The notes: generated by a model not told the origin, from the sequence alone. 64,000 nt of DNA from an uncultured Prevotella sp. (GCA_900317685.1 ONHQ01000003.1:1-64000), one strand, 5' to 3'. Shown: positions 35,277-46,408, counted from the first letter of the stretch. Made by a program: numbers and translations.

Positions 35277-35430
35277 TTTCTCTGTATGACAAAGATGGTA
35301 ACATATGTGATAGGCAAAGTGACATGCCTTGGTTCAAAGTTACTAAATAATTTCGAAAAGGCTTGATAAAATACAAGAAAGATTAAAAGACGGGCTACTT
35401 TTCTTTTGATTGGCATATCATTTGTATTGA

Positions 35431-36852
<1,422 letters not shown>

Positions 36853-36874
36853 AATCATATTCGCTAAAAAATAA

Positions 36875-36910
36875 AGCCGGGCATCCTACAATGTGGATGT
36901 CCGGCTTTTT
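36875..36910 (+). terminator. Enolase terminator
   Basis: AGCCGGGCATCC (36875-36886) pairs with GGATGTCCGGCT (36895-36906, one G-U) and is followed directly by a T run. Confidence 0.9.
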
Positions 36911-36993
36911 ATGTGTTGTGAAAGAGGTGCTATCGTGTGATAGACGTGGGCGACATCCGGTGTGGGCGGATGCAAACGTCTTAAGCTTTGGGT

Positions 36994-37563
36994 TCAGGCT
37001 TGGTCATCTAAGGGCTGGCAACACCAGCGAGTGACCTTGAGCATGACAGCAATCCCGGGAATGTCTTTTAGAAGATAGTATTTTTTGTTGCTCCGAACCA
37101 GTTTGCCCTTCAGGCCCTTTAAGGGTCCGTGAGTGACGATAACGGGAGCGCCCACTTTGAGCTTGGCACTTTCCTCGGATATAAATTTCTTTTCGGCAAG
37201 CTTCGGGTCGCACATCAGTTGAAACTCTTGCATCTCTTCGGCGGAGATCTCGGCCATCTCGTTGGTGTCGCGTCCTTTTTTGATGACCGACACCTTGTAC
37301 GGGAAGTTGAAGATCTCCTTGCGAAACTCCTTTTCGTCCATGGCTTTCTTCAGAAAGATAAGGTTGCGTACCACGGGCCTGAGCTCATGGCGCAACTTGT
37401 TGGACTTATCTCTGAAGTCGACAACCTGCTTGGGGATGAATGTCGTGAAGCCTCTCTCCCTTAACTCGTCATCAATAGCTTGCTGCTTAATAGAGAATAG
37501 CCTCAAGGCGTACCACGGCGTGGCAGCGTCGTCTTTCTGTGTTATGTCATTCTCTGATTGCAT
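36994..37563 (-). CDS. UpxY/NusG-like transcription antiterminator
   Basis: A 189-residue protein with a NusG N-terminal fold (residues about 15-115; PWYALRLFSIKQQAIDDEL, then VRNLIFLKK) and a C-terminal KOW domain (GAPVIVTHGPLKGLKGKLVRS). This is the UpxY/RfaH group that in Bacteroides allows transcription through specific capsule operons. Here it follows prfC by 25 bases, in the same direction, and is not at the head of a glycan operon. Its target is unknown. It could also be a housekeeping NusG paralogue specific to this group. Confidence 0.85.
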   Translation of the reverse strand: MQSENDITQKDDAATPWYALRLFSIKQQAIDDELRERGFTTFIPKQVVDFRDKSNKLRHELRPVVRNLIFLKKAMDEKEFRKEIFNFPYKVSVIKKGRDTNEMAEISAEEMQEFQLMCDPKLAEKKFISEESAKLKVGAPVIVTHGPLKGLKGKLVRSNKKYYLLKDIPGIAVMLKVTRWCCQPLDDQA

Positions 37564-37588
37564 GATGCTAAGCGTTGTTGTAAGCCAA

Positions 37589-39175
37589 TTAGAACTCGGA
37601 GGTGAAGTGGAACTTGATGTGCGGGAAGTCTTGCTGGGCCATACTCAGAATATAGGAAGAGTCGGCGAGGAAGACATCACGACCCTCTGTATCTTTGGCC
37701 ATGTATTGATATTTGCGCTTCTTGAAGTTGTCAAGTTCGGCAGGATCATCAGCCTCAATCCAGCAGGCTTTGTAAAGATGCAATGGCTCCCAACGGCATT
37801 TGGCGTTGTACTCATGCTCCAAACGGTATTGGATGACCTCAAACTGCAACTGACCTACGGTGCCGATGATGCGGCGGTTGTTGAATTGGTTGACAAAGAG
37901 CTGAGCCACACCTTCGTCCATAAGCTGCGTAATACCCTTGACAAACTGCTTGGACTTCATGGGGTCGTCGTTCTCGATGTACTTGAAAAGTTCCGGTGAG
38001 AACGAAGGCAGGCCGCGGAAATGAAGCTGTTCGCCCTCTGTGAGTGTGTCGCCGATCTTGAAGATACCGTTGTCCGGCAATCCCACGATGTCGCCCGGCC
38101 ATGCCTCATCGACCGTGCTCTTGCGCTGGGCCATGAACTGTGTGGGGGAGGAAAAGCGTACTGTCTTGCCCAAGCGTACATGCAGATAGGGCTGGTTGCG
38201 CACGAACTTGCCTGAGCAAACCTTGCAGAAGGCAATGCATGAGCGGTGGTTGGGGTCGATATTAGCCGTGATCTTAAAGATGAAGCCGGTGAACTTCGGT
38301 TCTGTCGGCTCCACTATGCGCTCCTCGGCTTTGGTGGGACGTGGGCTCGGGGCTATCTCTACGAAGCAGTTGAGCAACTCTTGCACACCGAAGTTGTTCA
38401 GCGCCGATCCGAAGAAGACAGGTGCTGTCTCAGCCTTGCGATAGTCTTCGGCGTTGAATTCGGGGTAGACACCGTCAATCAATTCGAGGTCGTTACGTAG
38501 TTGCTCAGCCTCTTGGCTGCCTACGTGCTGGTCGAGATCTTCGGAGTTGATGTCCACGGCGACCTTCTCTGTGACGCGCTGCTTGTTGGGCTTGAACAGG
38601 TTGAGCTGTTGCTCATAGATGTTGTAGACACCTTTGAACTTAGCACCCTGACCAATAGGCCACGAAAGCGGACGAACGTGAATGTGCAGTTCTTCCTCCA
38701 GTTCGTCGAGCAAATCAAAAGGATCACGGCCTTCACGGTCCATCTTATTAATGAAGATGATCACCGGTGTGTTGCGCATGCGGCATACCTCCATCAGTTT
38801 GCGGGTCTGAGCCTCTACACCTTTTGCAGAGTCAACAACGATGATTGCAGAGTCGACGGCAGTAAGCGTGCGGTAGGTGTCTTCCGCAAAGTCCTGGTGA
38901 CCCGGCGTGTCCAAAATGTTGACCTTATAGGGCTCGCCCTCCTGGCCTTCGGGTAGATAGTCGAACTCCATGACAGAAGTAGACACAGAGATACCACGTT
39001 GCTTCTCAATGTCCATCCAGTCAGAAGTGGCGGTCTTGCGTATCTTGTTGTTCTTGACGGCACCGGCTACTTGTATCTGACCACCGAAGAGTAGGAACTT
39101 CTCTGTGAGCGTAGTCTTACCAGCATCAGGGTGAGAGATGATGGCGAAGGTGCGCCGACGTTGTATTTCGTTCAT
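37589..39175 (-). CDS. prfC: Peptide chain release factor 3
   Basis: A 528-residue translational GTPase that recycles RF1/RF2 from the ribosome. GTPase motifs are all present: G1 [10 protein letters not shown], the switch region [10 protein letters not shown]3 DTPGHQDF, and G4 [10 protein letters not shown]. The C-terminal half has the RF3-specific blocks ending IKFHFTSEF. Length is normal. It begins eight bases after the rfbD stop, in a run of four or five minus-strand genes. Confidence 0.96.
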   Translation of the reverse strand: MNEIQRRRTFAIISHPDAGKTTLTEKFLLFGGQIQVAGAVKNNKIRKTATSDWMDIEKQRGISVSTSVMEFDYLPEGQEGEPYKVNILDTPGHQDFAEDTYRTLTAVDSAIIVVDSAKGVEAQTRKLMEVCRMRNTPVIIFINKMDREGRDPFDLLDELEEELHIHVRPLSWPIGQGAKFKGVYNIYEQQLNLFKPNKQRVTEKVAVDINSEDLDQHVGSQEAEQLRNDLELIDGVYPEFNAEDYRKAETAPVFFGSALNNFGVQELLNCFVEIAPSPRPTKAEERIVEPTEPKFTGFIFKITANIDPNHRSCIAFCKVCSGKFVRNQPYLHVRLGKTVRFSSPTQFMAQRKSTVDEAWPGDIVGLPDNGIFKIGDTLTEGEQLHFRGLPSFSPELFKYIENDDPMKSKQFVKGITQLMDEGVAQLFVNQFNNRRIIGTVGQLQFEVIQYRLEHEYNAKCRWEPLHLYKACWIEADDPAELDNFKKRKYQYMAKDTEGRDVFLADSSYILSMAQQDFPHIKFHFTSEF

Positions 39176-39182
39176 ATAATGA

Positions 39183-40070
39183 TTACTTCTTGATTTCGTT
39201 CATGTTAGCCATACACTTCTTCAGCGAGTCAAGCCAGTAAGGAATGGCGGAGTGGAAAGTCTCCTTGATCTTTGTCTTGTCAAGGACACTGTAGGCAGGG
39301 CGCTTGACGGGTGAGGGGAACTCATCGCTATGGCATGGCTGAATGTCGCAGTCGTTGTGTCCGGCGAGTGCGGCGATAGCCTTGGTGAAGTCATACCATG
39401 AGGTGACACCCTCATTGCTGAAATGATAGATGCCACTGTTGCCTTCGTACTTACGGTTCTCTACAATGTCGAAGATGGTGTTGGCCAGGTCTCCAGCGTA
39501 TGTAGGTGTGCCACACTGATCAAAGACAACCTTCAACTGTGGGTGAGTAGCTGTGAGGTTGAGCATTGTCTTTACGAAGTTGTGGCCAAACTCAGAGTAG
39601 AGCCAGGCGGTGCGCAGGATGATGTAGTCGACACCAGTAGCCTGAATCTTCTGCTCGCCATGCAGCTTGGTAAGGCCATAGACACCTGTCGGCGTACCCT
39701 TTTGATCCTCACGACACGGTGTGTTGTAAGGATCACCACCAAAGACATAGTCGGTGGAGATGTGCACGAGCAGACCGCCTGCTTCCTTCATCACTTTGGC
39801 GAGATTCTCAGGGGCAGTGGCGTTGAGCGTTTCCACGATTTCGCCGGCTGTCTCAGCCTTGTCAACGTTTGTCCATGCAGCACAATTGATGATGCATTTC
39901 ACATCGTTGTCCTTTACCATTTGTCGGATGGCCTCAATGTTGGTGATGTCGAGGTGAGTATAACCGTCACAGACGTCTGTGAAGATATATTTATCCTTAG
40001 AACTTGCTTTGCTGACGATCTGCATCTCGTTACCGAGTTGTCCGTTAGCACCTGTTACCAGAATATTCAT
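39183..40070 (-). CDS. rfbD: dTDP-4-dehydrorhamnose reductase
   Basis: A 295-residue short-chain dehydrogenase. The Rossmann motif [11 protein letters not shown] is at the N-terminus, followed by [20 protein letters not shown] and catalytic YGLTKLHGE (Tyr and Lys). It makes dTDP-L-rhamnose for cell-surface glycans. rfbA sits about 11 kb away and rfbB/rfbC are not in the window, so the pathway is split. Neighbours DUF4924 and prfC are on the same strand with short gaps. Confidence 0.95.
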   Translation of the reverse strand: MNILVTGANGQLGNEMQIVSKASSKDKYIFTDVCDGYTHLDITNIEAIRQMVKDNDVKCIINCAAWTNVDKAETAGEIVETLNATAPENLAKVMKEAGGLLVHISTDYVFGGDPYNTPCREDQKGTPTGVYGLTKLHGEQKIQATGVDYIILRTAWLYSEFGHNFVKTMLNLTATHPQLKVVFDQCGTPTYAGDLANTIFDIVENRKYEGNSGIYHFSNEGVTSWYDFTKAIAALAGHNDCDIQPCHSDEFPSPVKRPAYSVLDKTKIKETFHSAIPYWLDSLKKCMANMNEIKK

Positions 40071-40113
40071 ATTGCGTTTGTCTTTATTAGCTTTATCTAT
40101 TATTATCCTTGTA

Positions 40114-40665
40114 TTATCCTTGTTCTCCGAAGTCTATGCCTTCTGTTCTGTCTTTGATGTAATAGTCAGAAAGCATACCAATGAACGTAGAAATCTCCTT
40201 AATGGCGTGTTCGGTCTCCGGTGAGATCTCTTTTTGTTGCAGCCTGAGCATCATCACGCCATAGAGGGCATCAAGGCAAGTTTCAATCTCATTGACGTTT
40301 TTGTCACCTTTCTGTCGCAGTTCCACGATGAAGGGCAATACCTTGTAATATTCCGCATTGTAGAATGGGAACCTGTTGGAGTCAAGCAGTTGGCAATGCA
40401 GGTCAAAGAGGTCGCCGATGATCACTTGGTTGATTTGCAGATGGCCTTTCTCGCGGCATCCTTCTTCATTCATCATGCGTATGAGATTGCCAAACCAGTC
40501 GGCCTCCTCGTCCTTCTGTTCGGGGGTATAATCGAATTTGTCGATATATTCCCTTCTAATGCGCGGGAGAGAGCAACCATATGCTCTGATCAAGTCTTCC
40601 ATCTGCCACATATAGAGCAGATATTCTGCAATGGATTTTTCCTTTAATTGTTTTGCGATATACAT
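40114..40665 (-). CDS. DUF4924 family protein
   Basis: A 183-residue soluble, mostly helical, acidic protein without signal peptide. The N-terminus MYIAKQLKEKSIAEYLLYMWQMEDLIRA matches the DUF4924 family of Bacteroidota; its function is unknown to me. It lies 43 bases upstream of rfbD and probably shares its transcript. Conservation of the pair suggests a link with envelope glycans, but that is inference. Confidence 0.8.
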   Translation of the reverse strand: MYIAKQLKEKSIAEYLLYMWQMEDLIRAYGCSLPRIRREYIDKFDYTPEQKDEEADWFGNLIRMMNEEGCREKGHLQINQVIIGDLFDLHCQLLDSNRFPFYNAEYYKVLPFIVELRQKGDKNVNEIETCLDALYGVMMLRLQQKEISPETEHAIKEISTFIGMLSDYYIKDRTEGIDFGEQG

Positions 40666-40767
40666 GCTTGGAAAGATTTTGTTGATGAAAGATGTCTATT
40701 GATGGATTGACCTGTGAACTGTTTGCTGTCCTTTTCTTCGCCGTTGGTGTCCATCATGCGTTTGTGG

Positions 40768-41436
40768 CTAATAATGTATGGTGTAGAGGTTGAAAACCGT
40801 GCCGATGAGCATGGCGAAAGAGAAGACGATGACGAGGCCACCGATGATGCGGTTGATAATCTGAATGCCATTCATGTCGAACTTAGCCCGCACTTTATCT
40901 ACCAGCCATGTCAGGCCGTACCACCAAAGCAGGGCACCGGAAATGATGCTCAGGTAGCCTAGCGTCATCTCCAAAGGATGATGCGGAACGACAAAGGCAA
41001 ATTGAGCATAGCAGGCGATGAACAAGAAGACGATCAGGGGATTAGAGAAGGTCACGAGAAAGGCTGTGAGGGCATTGTGCCACAATGTACCTTTACTCTG
41101 ACTGCTCTTGTGCATGTTCTTCCGTGGGTCGCTTCTGAAGCAGTAGATGCCAAACAGCAACAGAACGATGCTACCCGAGAGTTGCAGGATGAACTTATTG
41201 GTAGGGTTGGTGATGAAATCCATGACGAAGCTCATACCCAAACCCGTGATGAGCGCATAGATAATGTCGCTCACGGCGGCTCCTACGCCTGTGACAAATC
41301 CATACCAACGCCCTTTGTTGAGTGTGCGCTGGATGCAGAGTATGCCCACCGGCCCCATGGGTGCTGAGGCGATGATTCCGATGAGTAGTCCCTTAAGGAT
41401 GAGCTCTAACAGATCAATATGTAAAAACGGCATCAT
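40768..41436 (-). CDS. LysE-family translocator
   Basis: A 222-residue membrane protein with about six hydrophobic helices and the LysE/RhtB start region GLLIGIIASAPMGPVGILCIQRTLNKGR. Family members export amino acids or related metabolites. The -7 element TAACTTTG at 41445-41452 would start transcription about two bases before the ATG at 41436, so the mRNA may be nearly leaderless; ATG 41433 is an alternative. Substrate unknown. Confidence 0.85.
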   Translation of the reverse strand: MMPFLHIDLLELILKGLLIGIIASAPMGPVGILCIQRTLNKGRWYGFVTGVGAAVSDIIYALITGLGMSFVMDFITNPTNKFILQLSGSIVLLLFGIYCFRSDPRKNMHKSSQSKGTLWHNALTAFLVTFSNPLIVFLFIACYAQFAFVVPHHPLEMTLGYLSIISGALLWWYGLTWLVDKVRAKFDMNGIQIINRIIGGLVIVFSFAMLIGTVFNLYTIHY

Positions 41437-41444
41437 ATAGCTTG

Positions 41445-41452
41445 CAAAGTTA
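41445..41452 (-). promoter_or_regulatory. -7 element TAACTTTG upstream of the LysE gene
   Basis: Exact TAnnTTTG on the minus strand, only nine bases from the start codon. It probably drives the lysE-DUF4924-rfbD-prfC-upxY run. Confidence 0.6.
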
Positions 41453-41535
41453 CGAATTTTATCCGATAAAACATCATCTATTAGGTTATTTCGTCTCTTT
41501 CTTCGTGCAATCTGTGCGCTTAGTTGCCTTGGCGT

Positions 41536-43311
41536 TTATTCAGCAGAGAAGTCGGCCACCAGTTGACGGTAGGCTCTCAACATGCGTGTGCGGAGGATGT
41601 AGCCTTGCAGACAGTTGTTGATATCAACGACGGGGAGGGCTTCCGCGTTGGTGGCGTCAAACTTATGCATGACATCCTCCATGGGCTCATTGCGATAGAG
41701 GATGGCAGGTACGGGAGTCATCAGCTGCGCAACGCGGAACTTCTGATAGAGTTCTGGTCGGAAGACGATATGGCGAATCTTGTTGATGTCTATCTCGCCC
41801 ATCAACCGTCCGGCAGTGTCTACTACCGGCAGAAAGTCATAGTCGGTGCTGGAGAGTACGTTTACGAGCTTGCCCAACAGCATGTCGGGTTGCACGGTGA
41901 CATAGTCTTTCTCGATGAGCGAGTCCATGCTCATCAGGGTGAGCACGCTCTTGTCGGTGTGGTGGGTGACGAGTTTGCCTTCACGGGCCAGTCGCATGGC
42001 GTAGATGGAGTGGGGCTCAAAGATGCTGATAAACATCACGCTGACCACCGATACGATCAGCAAGGGTACGAAGAGCTGATAACCACCGGTGATCTCGGCA
42101 ATCAGGAAGATGCCGGTCAGCGGAGCGTGCATGACACCAGCCATGACGCCTGCCATGCCCAACAGTGTGTAATTGCTTTCGGGAAGGTAAACGCCAATCT
42201 GCTGCATGTTCCAAAGTCGTGCGAAGAGAAAGCCCGCGAAGCCACCCACAAACAGCGACGGCGCGAAGGTACCACCGCAACCGCCTGCACCATTGGTGGA
42301 GGATGTGGCGATGACCTTCGTGAGCATGACGAGAGCAATATAAAGAGGCAGTAGCTCGTTGTGACCATAGAACAGCGAGCCGTTCATCACCTGGCTCCAG
42401 TCTGTGATTGTCTTCCCGGTGATGAAGGTTCCTAACGTCGAATAACCTTCACCATAGAGCGATGGGAAGAAGAAAATCAGCGTACTCAGCGTGATACCTC
42501 CTACGAAGAGCTTGCGGTAGGGATGCTGTTTCATCTTGGCAAACTGACCTTCACAGAAGTTCATGGCGCGCATGAAATAAAGGCTCATCACGCCGCAAAC
42601 CAATCCGAGCAATATGCTTGCCGGCACGCGTTCTACGCTAAAGGGCGACTGAAGCGTAAAGGTGAAGAGGGTGGAAGTACCGGTGAAGACATAGGAAAAG
42701 ATGTCGGCAGTGATGCTCGCAATCAGAATTGGAATCAGCGAAGCCATCGACATGTCGATCATCAGCACTTCCAAAGTGAAGACAAGACCGGCGATGGGAG
42801 CTTTGAAGATGCCGGAGATTGCAGCCGCGGCACCGCAGCCTACCAGCAACATCAGCGTACGCTTGTCCATGTGGAAGAGCTGTCCGAGATTGGAACCAAT
42901 GGCCGATCCTGTCAAGACGATAGGTGCCTCGGCACCCACAGATCCACCAAAGCCGATGGTAATGGCGGAGGCAACCACCGACGACCAGCAGTTGTGGCGC
43001 TTCAGACATGAGCGTTTGGTCGAGATGGCATAGAGGACACGGGTGATACCGTGCGAGATGTTGTCGCGCACGACATATTTTATAAATAAGGAGGTAAGCC
43101 AAATGCCGATGACTGGAAAGACGAGATAAAGCCAGTTGACGGCATTGGTCAAGAAGTCCTCGGTGAGCAGACTCTCTATCAGATGGATGAGCTGATGCAA
43201 AACATATGCGGCCACAGCGGAGAATATGCCGATGAAGAACGCCAGGATGCTGGTCATCTGCCGCTCTGTCAGGTTGTGGTTTTTCCACTCGAGGATTTGA
43301 TTGAAAGTCAC
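41536..43311 (-). CDS. CLC-type chloride channel/transporter with CBS domains
   Basis: A 591-residue protein. Residues about 20-430 form the CLC membrane core, with selectivity motifs GSVGAEAP (~122; the Glu matches the gating Glu) and GGCGGTFAPSLFVGG (~347). Residues about 440-590 hold a pair of CBS domains (one block VQPDMLLGKLVNVLSSTDYDFLPVVD), which usually bind adenine nucleotides and regulate transport. Whether it is a channel or a Cl-/H+ antiporter cannot be told from what I can see. Downstream is tsaC's neighbour gap; no promoter was identified. Confidence 0.93.
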   Translation of the reverse strand: MTFNQILEWKNHNLTERQMTSILAFFIGIFSAVAAYVLHQLIHLIESLLTEDFLTNAVNWLYLVFPVIGIWLTSLFIKYVVRDNISHGITRVLYAISTKRSCLKRHNCWSSVVASAITIGFGGSVGAEAPIVLTGSAIGSNLGQLFHMDKRTLMLLVGCGAAAAISGIFKAPIAGLVFTLEVLMIDMSMASLIPILIASITADIFSYVFTGTSTLFTFTLQSPFSVERVPASILLGLVCGVMSLYFMRAMNFCEGQFAKMKQHPYRKLFVGGITLSTLIFFFPSLYGEGYSTLGTFITGKTITDWSQVMNGSLFYGHNELLPLYIALVMLTKVIATSSTNGAGGCGGTFAPSLFVGGFAGFLFARLWNMQQIGVYLPESNYTLLGMAGVMAGVMHAPLTGIFLIAEITGGYQLFVPLLIVSVVSVMFISIFEPHSIYAMRLAREGKLVTHHTDKSVLTLMSMDSLIEKDYVTVQPDMLLGKLVNVLSSTDYDFLPVVDTAGRLMGEIDINKIRHIVFRPELYQKFRVAQLMTPVPAILYRNEPMEDVMHKFDATNAEALPVVDINNCLQGYILRTRMLRAYRQLVADFSAE

Positions 43312-43335
43312 TTTCTTCTTACTTTAGAGTATCTA

Positions 43336-43353
43336 TACCTTATTATATATATG
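43336..43353. repeat. AT-rich motif upstream of the CLC gene
   Basis: The minus strand reads CATATATATAATAAGGTA, 25 bases before the start at 43311, in the sense orientation. At uxaB the same motif is antisense to the gene. Confidence 0.55.
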
Positions 43354-43415
43354 TGTGTTGCCTTGTATTCATCTGCGTTTCCCCAGAAGAAACATGTCGG
43401 CATTATTTTGTGGAC

Positions 43416-43985
43416 TTATTTTCTGATGATGGTCACTTCTCCCTGTGGCCCCAATTTGATGATGGAACTGGGCGTGTGGGGCTTATGTTCCTGGCGGCGT
43501 GAGAAGCATACGTAGTCAACAGCATCAAGGAGTTCCGGTGCGATGTCAGCGAAGTTTTGTGCCGCGGGCTGCCCACTGATGTTGGCGCTGGTGCTGACGA
43601 GTGCTTTCTGGAACCGGTAGCACAGTTCGTGTGAGAAAGGCTCTTTGGTGATGCGCAGTGCGATGCTGCCGTCTTCGGCGATAAGGTTCGGTGCCAGATT
43701 GACGGCGCCGTCAAGGATGACTGTAGTGGGTTTGACGACAGCGTCAAGCAAATCCCACGCTACCGCAGGCACATTGCGCACATAGCGTTGCAGGCGGGCG
43801 TCAGAGTCTACGAGGCAGATGAGTGCCTTGGAGTCGTCGCGATGCTTGATTTGGTAGACGCGGGCCACAGCCTCAGCATTCGTGGCATCACAGCCGATGC
43901 CCCAGACCGTGTCTGTGGGGTAGAGGATGACGCCTCCACGGCGAAGCACCTCCACGGCGTTTTTGATATCTTCTTCTTGTGTCAT
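43416..43985 (-). CDS. tsaC: L-threonylcarbamoyladenylate synthase (Sua5/YciO/YrdC)
   Basis: Predicted 189 residues. The YrdC fold is shown by GGVILYPTDTVWGIGCDATN and VYQIKHRDDSKALICLV near the N-terminus, and by LVSTSANISGQPA later. It makes the threonylcarbamoyl-AMP used for t6A in tRNAs. The start at 43985 (MTQEED) is used because a promoter -7 element lies at 44009-44016, inside the longer frame from 44039. Confidence 0.93.
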   Translation of the reverse strand: MTQEEDIKNAVEVLRRGGVILYPTDTVWGIGCDATNAEAVARVYQIKHRDDSKALICLVDSDARLQRYVRNVPAVAWDLLDAVVKPTTVILDGAVNLAPNLIAEDGSIALRITKEPFSHELCYRFQKALVSTSANISGQPAAQNFADIAPELLDAVDYVCFSRRQEHKPHTPSSIIKLGPQGEVTIIRK

Positions 43986-44008
43986 TTTATAGTTGTTCGT
44001 TTTCCAAG

Positions 44009-44016
44009 CAAAGATA
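44009..44016 (-). promoter_or_regulatory. -7 element TATCTTTG of tsaC
   Basis: Exact TAnnTTTG on the minus strand, 24 bases before the ATG at 43985. Confidence 0.65.
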
Positions 44017-44165
44017 ATAATTCTTTTTGTCCTATCCAAATGTTTTTAGAAAAATATATGTCTCAATATTTTGTCAAGTGTGTTCCGATGATGGTAAAAA
44101 ACATCTTTTTTGTGCTGTGCCAATTAAAATTCATCTCAAAATAGTAGAGTTTTCAAATGTTTTAT

Positions 44166-44173
44166 TATCTTTG
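44166..44173 (+). promoter_or_regulatory. -7 element TATCTTTG of the ROK kinase
   Basis: Exact TAnnTTTG, 33 bases before the ATG at 44206; divergent from the tsaC promoter. Confidence 0.65.
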
Positions 44174-44205
44174 CAACAGAAACACAATCGATAAAACCAA
44201 AAACA

Positions 44206-45183
44206 ATGAATGAGCAAGAATTATTGAAGCCTTACGTCATTGGTCTGGATCTCGGTGGTACCAACTCTGTGTTTGGTATTGTGGACAGCCGTGGCGACAT
44301 CAAGGCAACTACAGCTATTAAGACCCAAGGCTATGATAAGGTAAAAGACTACGTGAAGGCTTCCGTAGAAGCCCTTCATGTGATCATAGACCAAGTTGGC
44401 GGAATTGATAAGATCAAGGCAATGGGTATCGGTGCACCGAACGGTAACTACTACAAGGGCACGATAGAATTTGCGCCAAACTTGGCTTGGGGCCATAATG
44501 GTATCGTGCCATTGGCAGATATGTTCTCCAAGGAACTGGGCATTCCCGTGGCTTTGACCAATGATGCCAACGCAGCCGCTATCGGCGAGATGACATACGG
44601 TGTGGCCCGTGGCATGAAGAATTTTATTGACATCACGCTGGGCACAGGTGTAGGCTCCGGTATTGTCATTGATGGTAAGGTGGTCTATGGCTGCGACGGT
44701 TTTGCCGGTGAGTTGGGTCATGTCATCATGCGTCGTGAGAACGGACGCCTCTGTGGCTGTGGCCGTCACGGTTGCCTGGAGGCTTATTGCTCCGCAACGG
44801 GTGTAGCCCGTACGGCTCGTGAGTTTCTCGATACGACAGATACACCGTCTCTGTTGCGTGATCTGAATCCGAAGGACATCACCTCTCTTGATGTGAGTAT
44901 TGCTGCCGGTAAGGGTGATAAACTCGCCAAGAAGATTTACGACTTCACCGGTGAGATGCTGGGTGAGGCTTGCGCAGACTTTGCAGCCTTCTCTTCTCCT
45001 GAGGCCTTTATCTTCTTCGGTGGTCTGACAAAGGCAGGTGATCTGCTGATGGATCCTATCAAGAAGAGCTACGACGAGCATGTGCTGCCTATCTTCAAGG
45101 GCAAGGCTAAGTTCCTCGTCAGCGGATTGGACGGTAGCTCGGCTGCTGTGCTGGGTGCTTCCGCAGTGGGCTGGGACATCTAA
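44206..45183 (+). CDS. ROK-family sugar kinase (glucokinase-like)
   Basis: A 325-residue protein. The phosphate-binding block is IGLDLGGTNSVFGIVD, and the catalytic region is LTNDANAAAIGEMTYG. The ROK zinc motif is CGCGRHGCLEAYCS after GELGHV. Bacteroidota lack a PTS for glucose and rely on ROK glucokinases, so phosphorylation of glucose (or another hexose) is the likely role. It has its own promoter and terminator. Family certain, substrate inferred. Confidence 0.92.
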   Translation: MNEQELLKPYVIGLDLGGTNSVFGIVDSRGDIKATTAIKTQGYDKVKDYVKASVEALHVIIDQVGGIDKIKAMGIGAPNGNYYKGTIEFAPNLAWGHNGIVPLADMFSKELGIPVALTNDANAAAIGEMTYGVARGMKNFIDITLGTGVGSGIVIDGKVVYGCDGFAGELGHVIMRRENGRLCGCGRHGCLEAYCSATGVARTAREFLDTTDTPSLLRDLNPKDITSLDVSIAAGKGDKLAKKIYDFTGEMLGEACADFAAFSSPEAFIFFGGLTKAGDLLMDPIKKSYDEHVLPIFKGKAKFLVSGLDGSSAAVLGASAVGWDI

Positions 45184-45202
45184 GCAAGGCTTGACAGAAA
45201 AC

Positions 45203-45235
45203 AGAGAGCCGCTCCATACAGGGGCGGCTCTCTTT
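45203..45235 (+). terminator. Terminator of the ROK kinase gene
   Basis: AGAGAGCCGCTCC (45203-45215) pairs with GGGGCGGCTCTCT (45221-45233) with one G-U pair, followed by TT. Confidence 0.85.
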
Positions 45236-45257
45236 GGCTATAGACGGTTGCGGGGGG

Positions 45258-45276
45258 CGTCGAATTAAATTCGACG
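45258..45276. repeat. 19-bp perfect palindrome
   Basis: CGTCGAATT-A-AATTCGACG is a perfect palindrome in the gap between the convergent ROK and fmt genes. It is neither GC-rich nor followed by a T tract. It may be a protein-binding site or a mobile palindromic repeat. Confidence 0.6.
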
Positions 45277-45314
45277 AACAGAACGTACCGGAAAGACGGC
45301 TGTGCAGCGCAGGA

Positions 45315-46301
45315 TCAGATGCAGGTCAGCTCACAGTGGATGCCGTTGAGGAAGGCAGTGGCGGGCATACGCTTCTTGCCGGCTGGCTGCAGTTCCTCTA
45401 TTGACAGCCATTCGTCAGAGCAGGCGATGAGCAGTTGGTTCTTGCGTACGCTGACGGTGCCGGGCTTCTCTGTGCAGGCGAGACCGGTCTTGGATGTTTT
45501 GAAGATCTTGTAGGTGTTGGCTTTTCCCGCTTCTCCGCTTGCCGGTTGCATGGCAGTCCAGGCACAAGGGTAGGGAGACAGGCCTCTGACAAAGTCGTAG
45601 ACCTGCTTTGCTGTCAGTGTCCAGTTGATCTTGCAGGTATCTTTGAAGATCTTCGGGGCAGGATGCAGTTCGCTGTCGGTGGTGGTCAGCTGGTTTTGGT
45701 CGGTGGATTCAACGTGTCCGTCGCCTTCGAGCACGAGGTTGATCGTCTCTTCCGCGATGTCTGCACCTAAGTGCATCAGTCCGTCGTAGACATACTCCAC
45801 GTCGGCATCATCGGGGATAGGGAATTTCTTTTGCAGGATGATGCGTCCCGTGTCGATGTCCTTGTCAAGGAAGAAGGTGGTCACGCCCGTCATCGTCTCG
45901 CCATTGATGATAGCCCAGTTGATAGGCGCAGCACCACGATATTGTGGCAGCAGGGCTGCATGGACATTGAAAGTACCGAAGCGTGGCATGGACCAAACTA
46001 CTTCCGGCAACATACGGAAGGCGACAACCACCTGCAGGTCGGCGTGGTACGCTGCCAACTGCTCAACAAAGGCGGGATCCTTCATCTTTACCGGCTGCAA
46101 GACTGGAATGCCCTGCTCGACAGCATAGCGCTTGACCTCAGAGGGCTGGAGGTGGTCCTGATGTCTTCCGACAGGTTTGTCGGGTTGTGTGACCACCGCC
46201 ACGATATTGTATCCATCCTCTACTAATCGGCGGAGCGTGCCAACGGCAAACTCTGGTGTGCCCATGAATATGATTTTCAGATCTTTCTTGTTCATCGTCA
46301 T
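45315..46301 (-). CDS. fmt: Methionyl-tRNA formyltransferase
   Basis: Predicted 328 residues. It formylates initiator Met-tRNA. The N-terminal block IIFMGTPEFAVGTLRRL and the catalytic FNVHAALLPQYRGAAPINWAIINGE (His, with upstream Asn) are diagnostic; the C-terminal OB-like domain covers about 210-328. Either ATG 46301 or 46295 could start translation; both fit the -7 element TACCTTTG at 46318-46325. It diverges from the beta-barrel gene. Confidence 0.95.
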   Translation of the reverse strand: MTMNKKDLKIIFMGTPEFAVGTLRRLVEDGYNIVAVVTQPDKPVGRHQDHLQPSEVKRYAVEQGIPVLQPVKMKDPAFVEQLAAYHADLQVVVAFRMLPEVVWSMPRFGTFNVHAALLPQYRGAAPINWAIINGETMTGVTTFFLDKDIDTGRIILQKKFPIPDDADVEYVYDGLMHLGADIAEETINLVLEGDGHVESTDQNQLTTTDSELHPAPKIFKDTCKINWTLTAKQVYDFVRGLSPYPCAWTAMQPASGEAGKANTYKIFKTSKTGLACTEKPGTVSVRKNQLLIACSDEWLSIEELQPAGKKRMPATAFLNGIHCELTCI

Positions 46302-46317
46302 TTTGTTTTTCTTTCTG

Positions 46318-46325
46318 CAAAGGTA
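46318..46325 (-). promoter_or_regulatory. -7 element TACCTTTG of fmt
   Basis: Exact TAnnTTTG on the minus strand, 17 bases before ATG 46301. Confidence 0.6.
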
Positions 46326-46400
46326 GCGAGTTTTTGTGAGAATATAAAATAGGTGTTCTACTTTTAATGATGAAAAGGCTTATATAAAAGAAAAATATAT

Positions 46401-46408
46401 TATCTTTG
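46401..46408 (+). promoter_or_regulatory. -7 element TATCTTTG of the beta-barrel gene
   Basis: Exact TAnnTTTG, 33 bases before the ATG at 46441. Confidence 0.65.
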
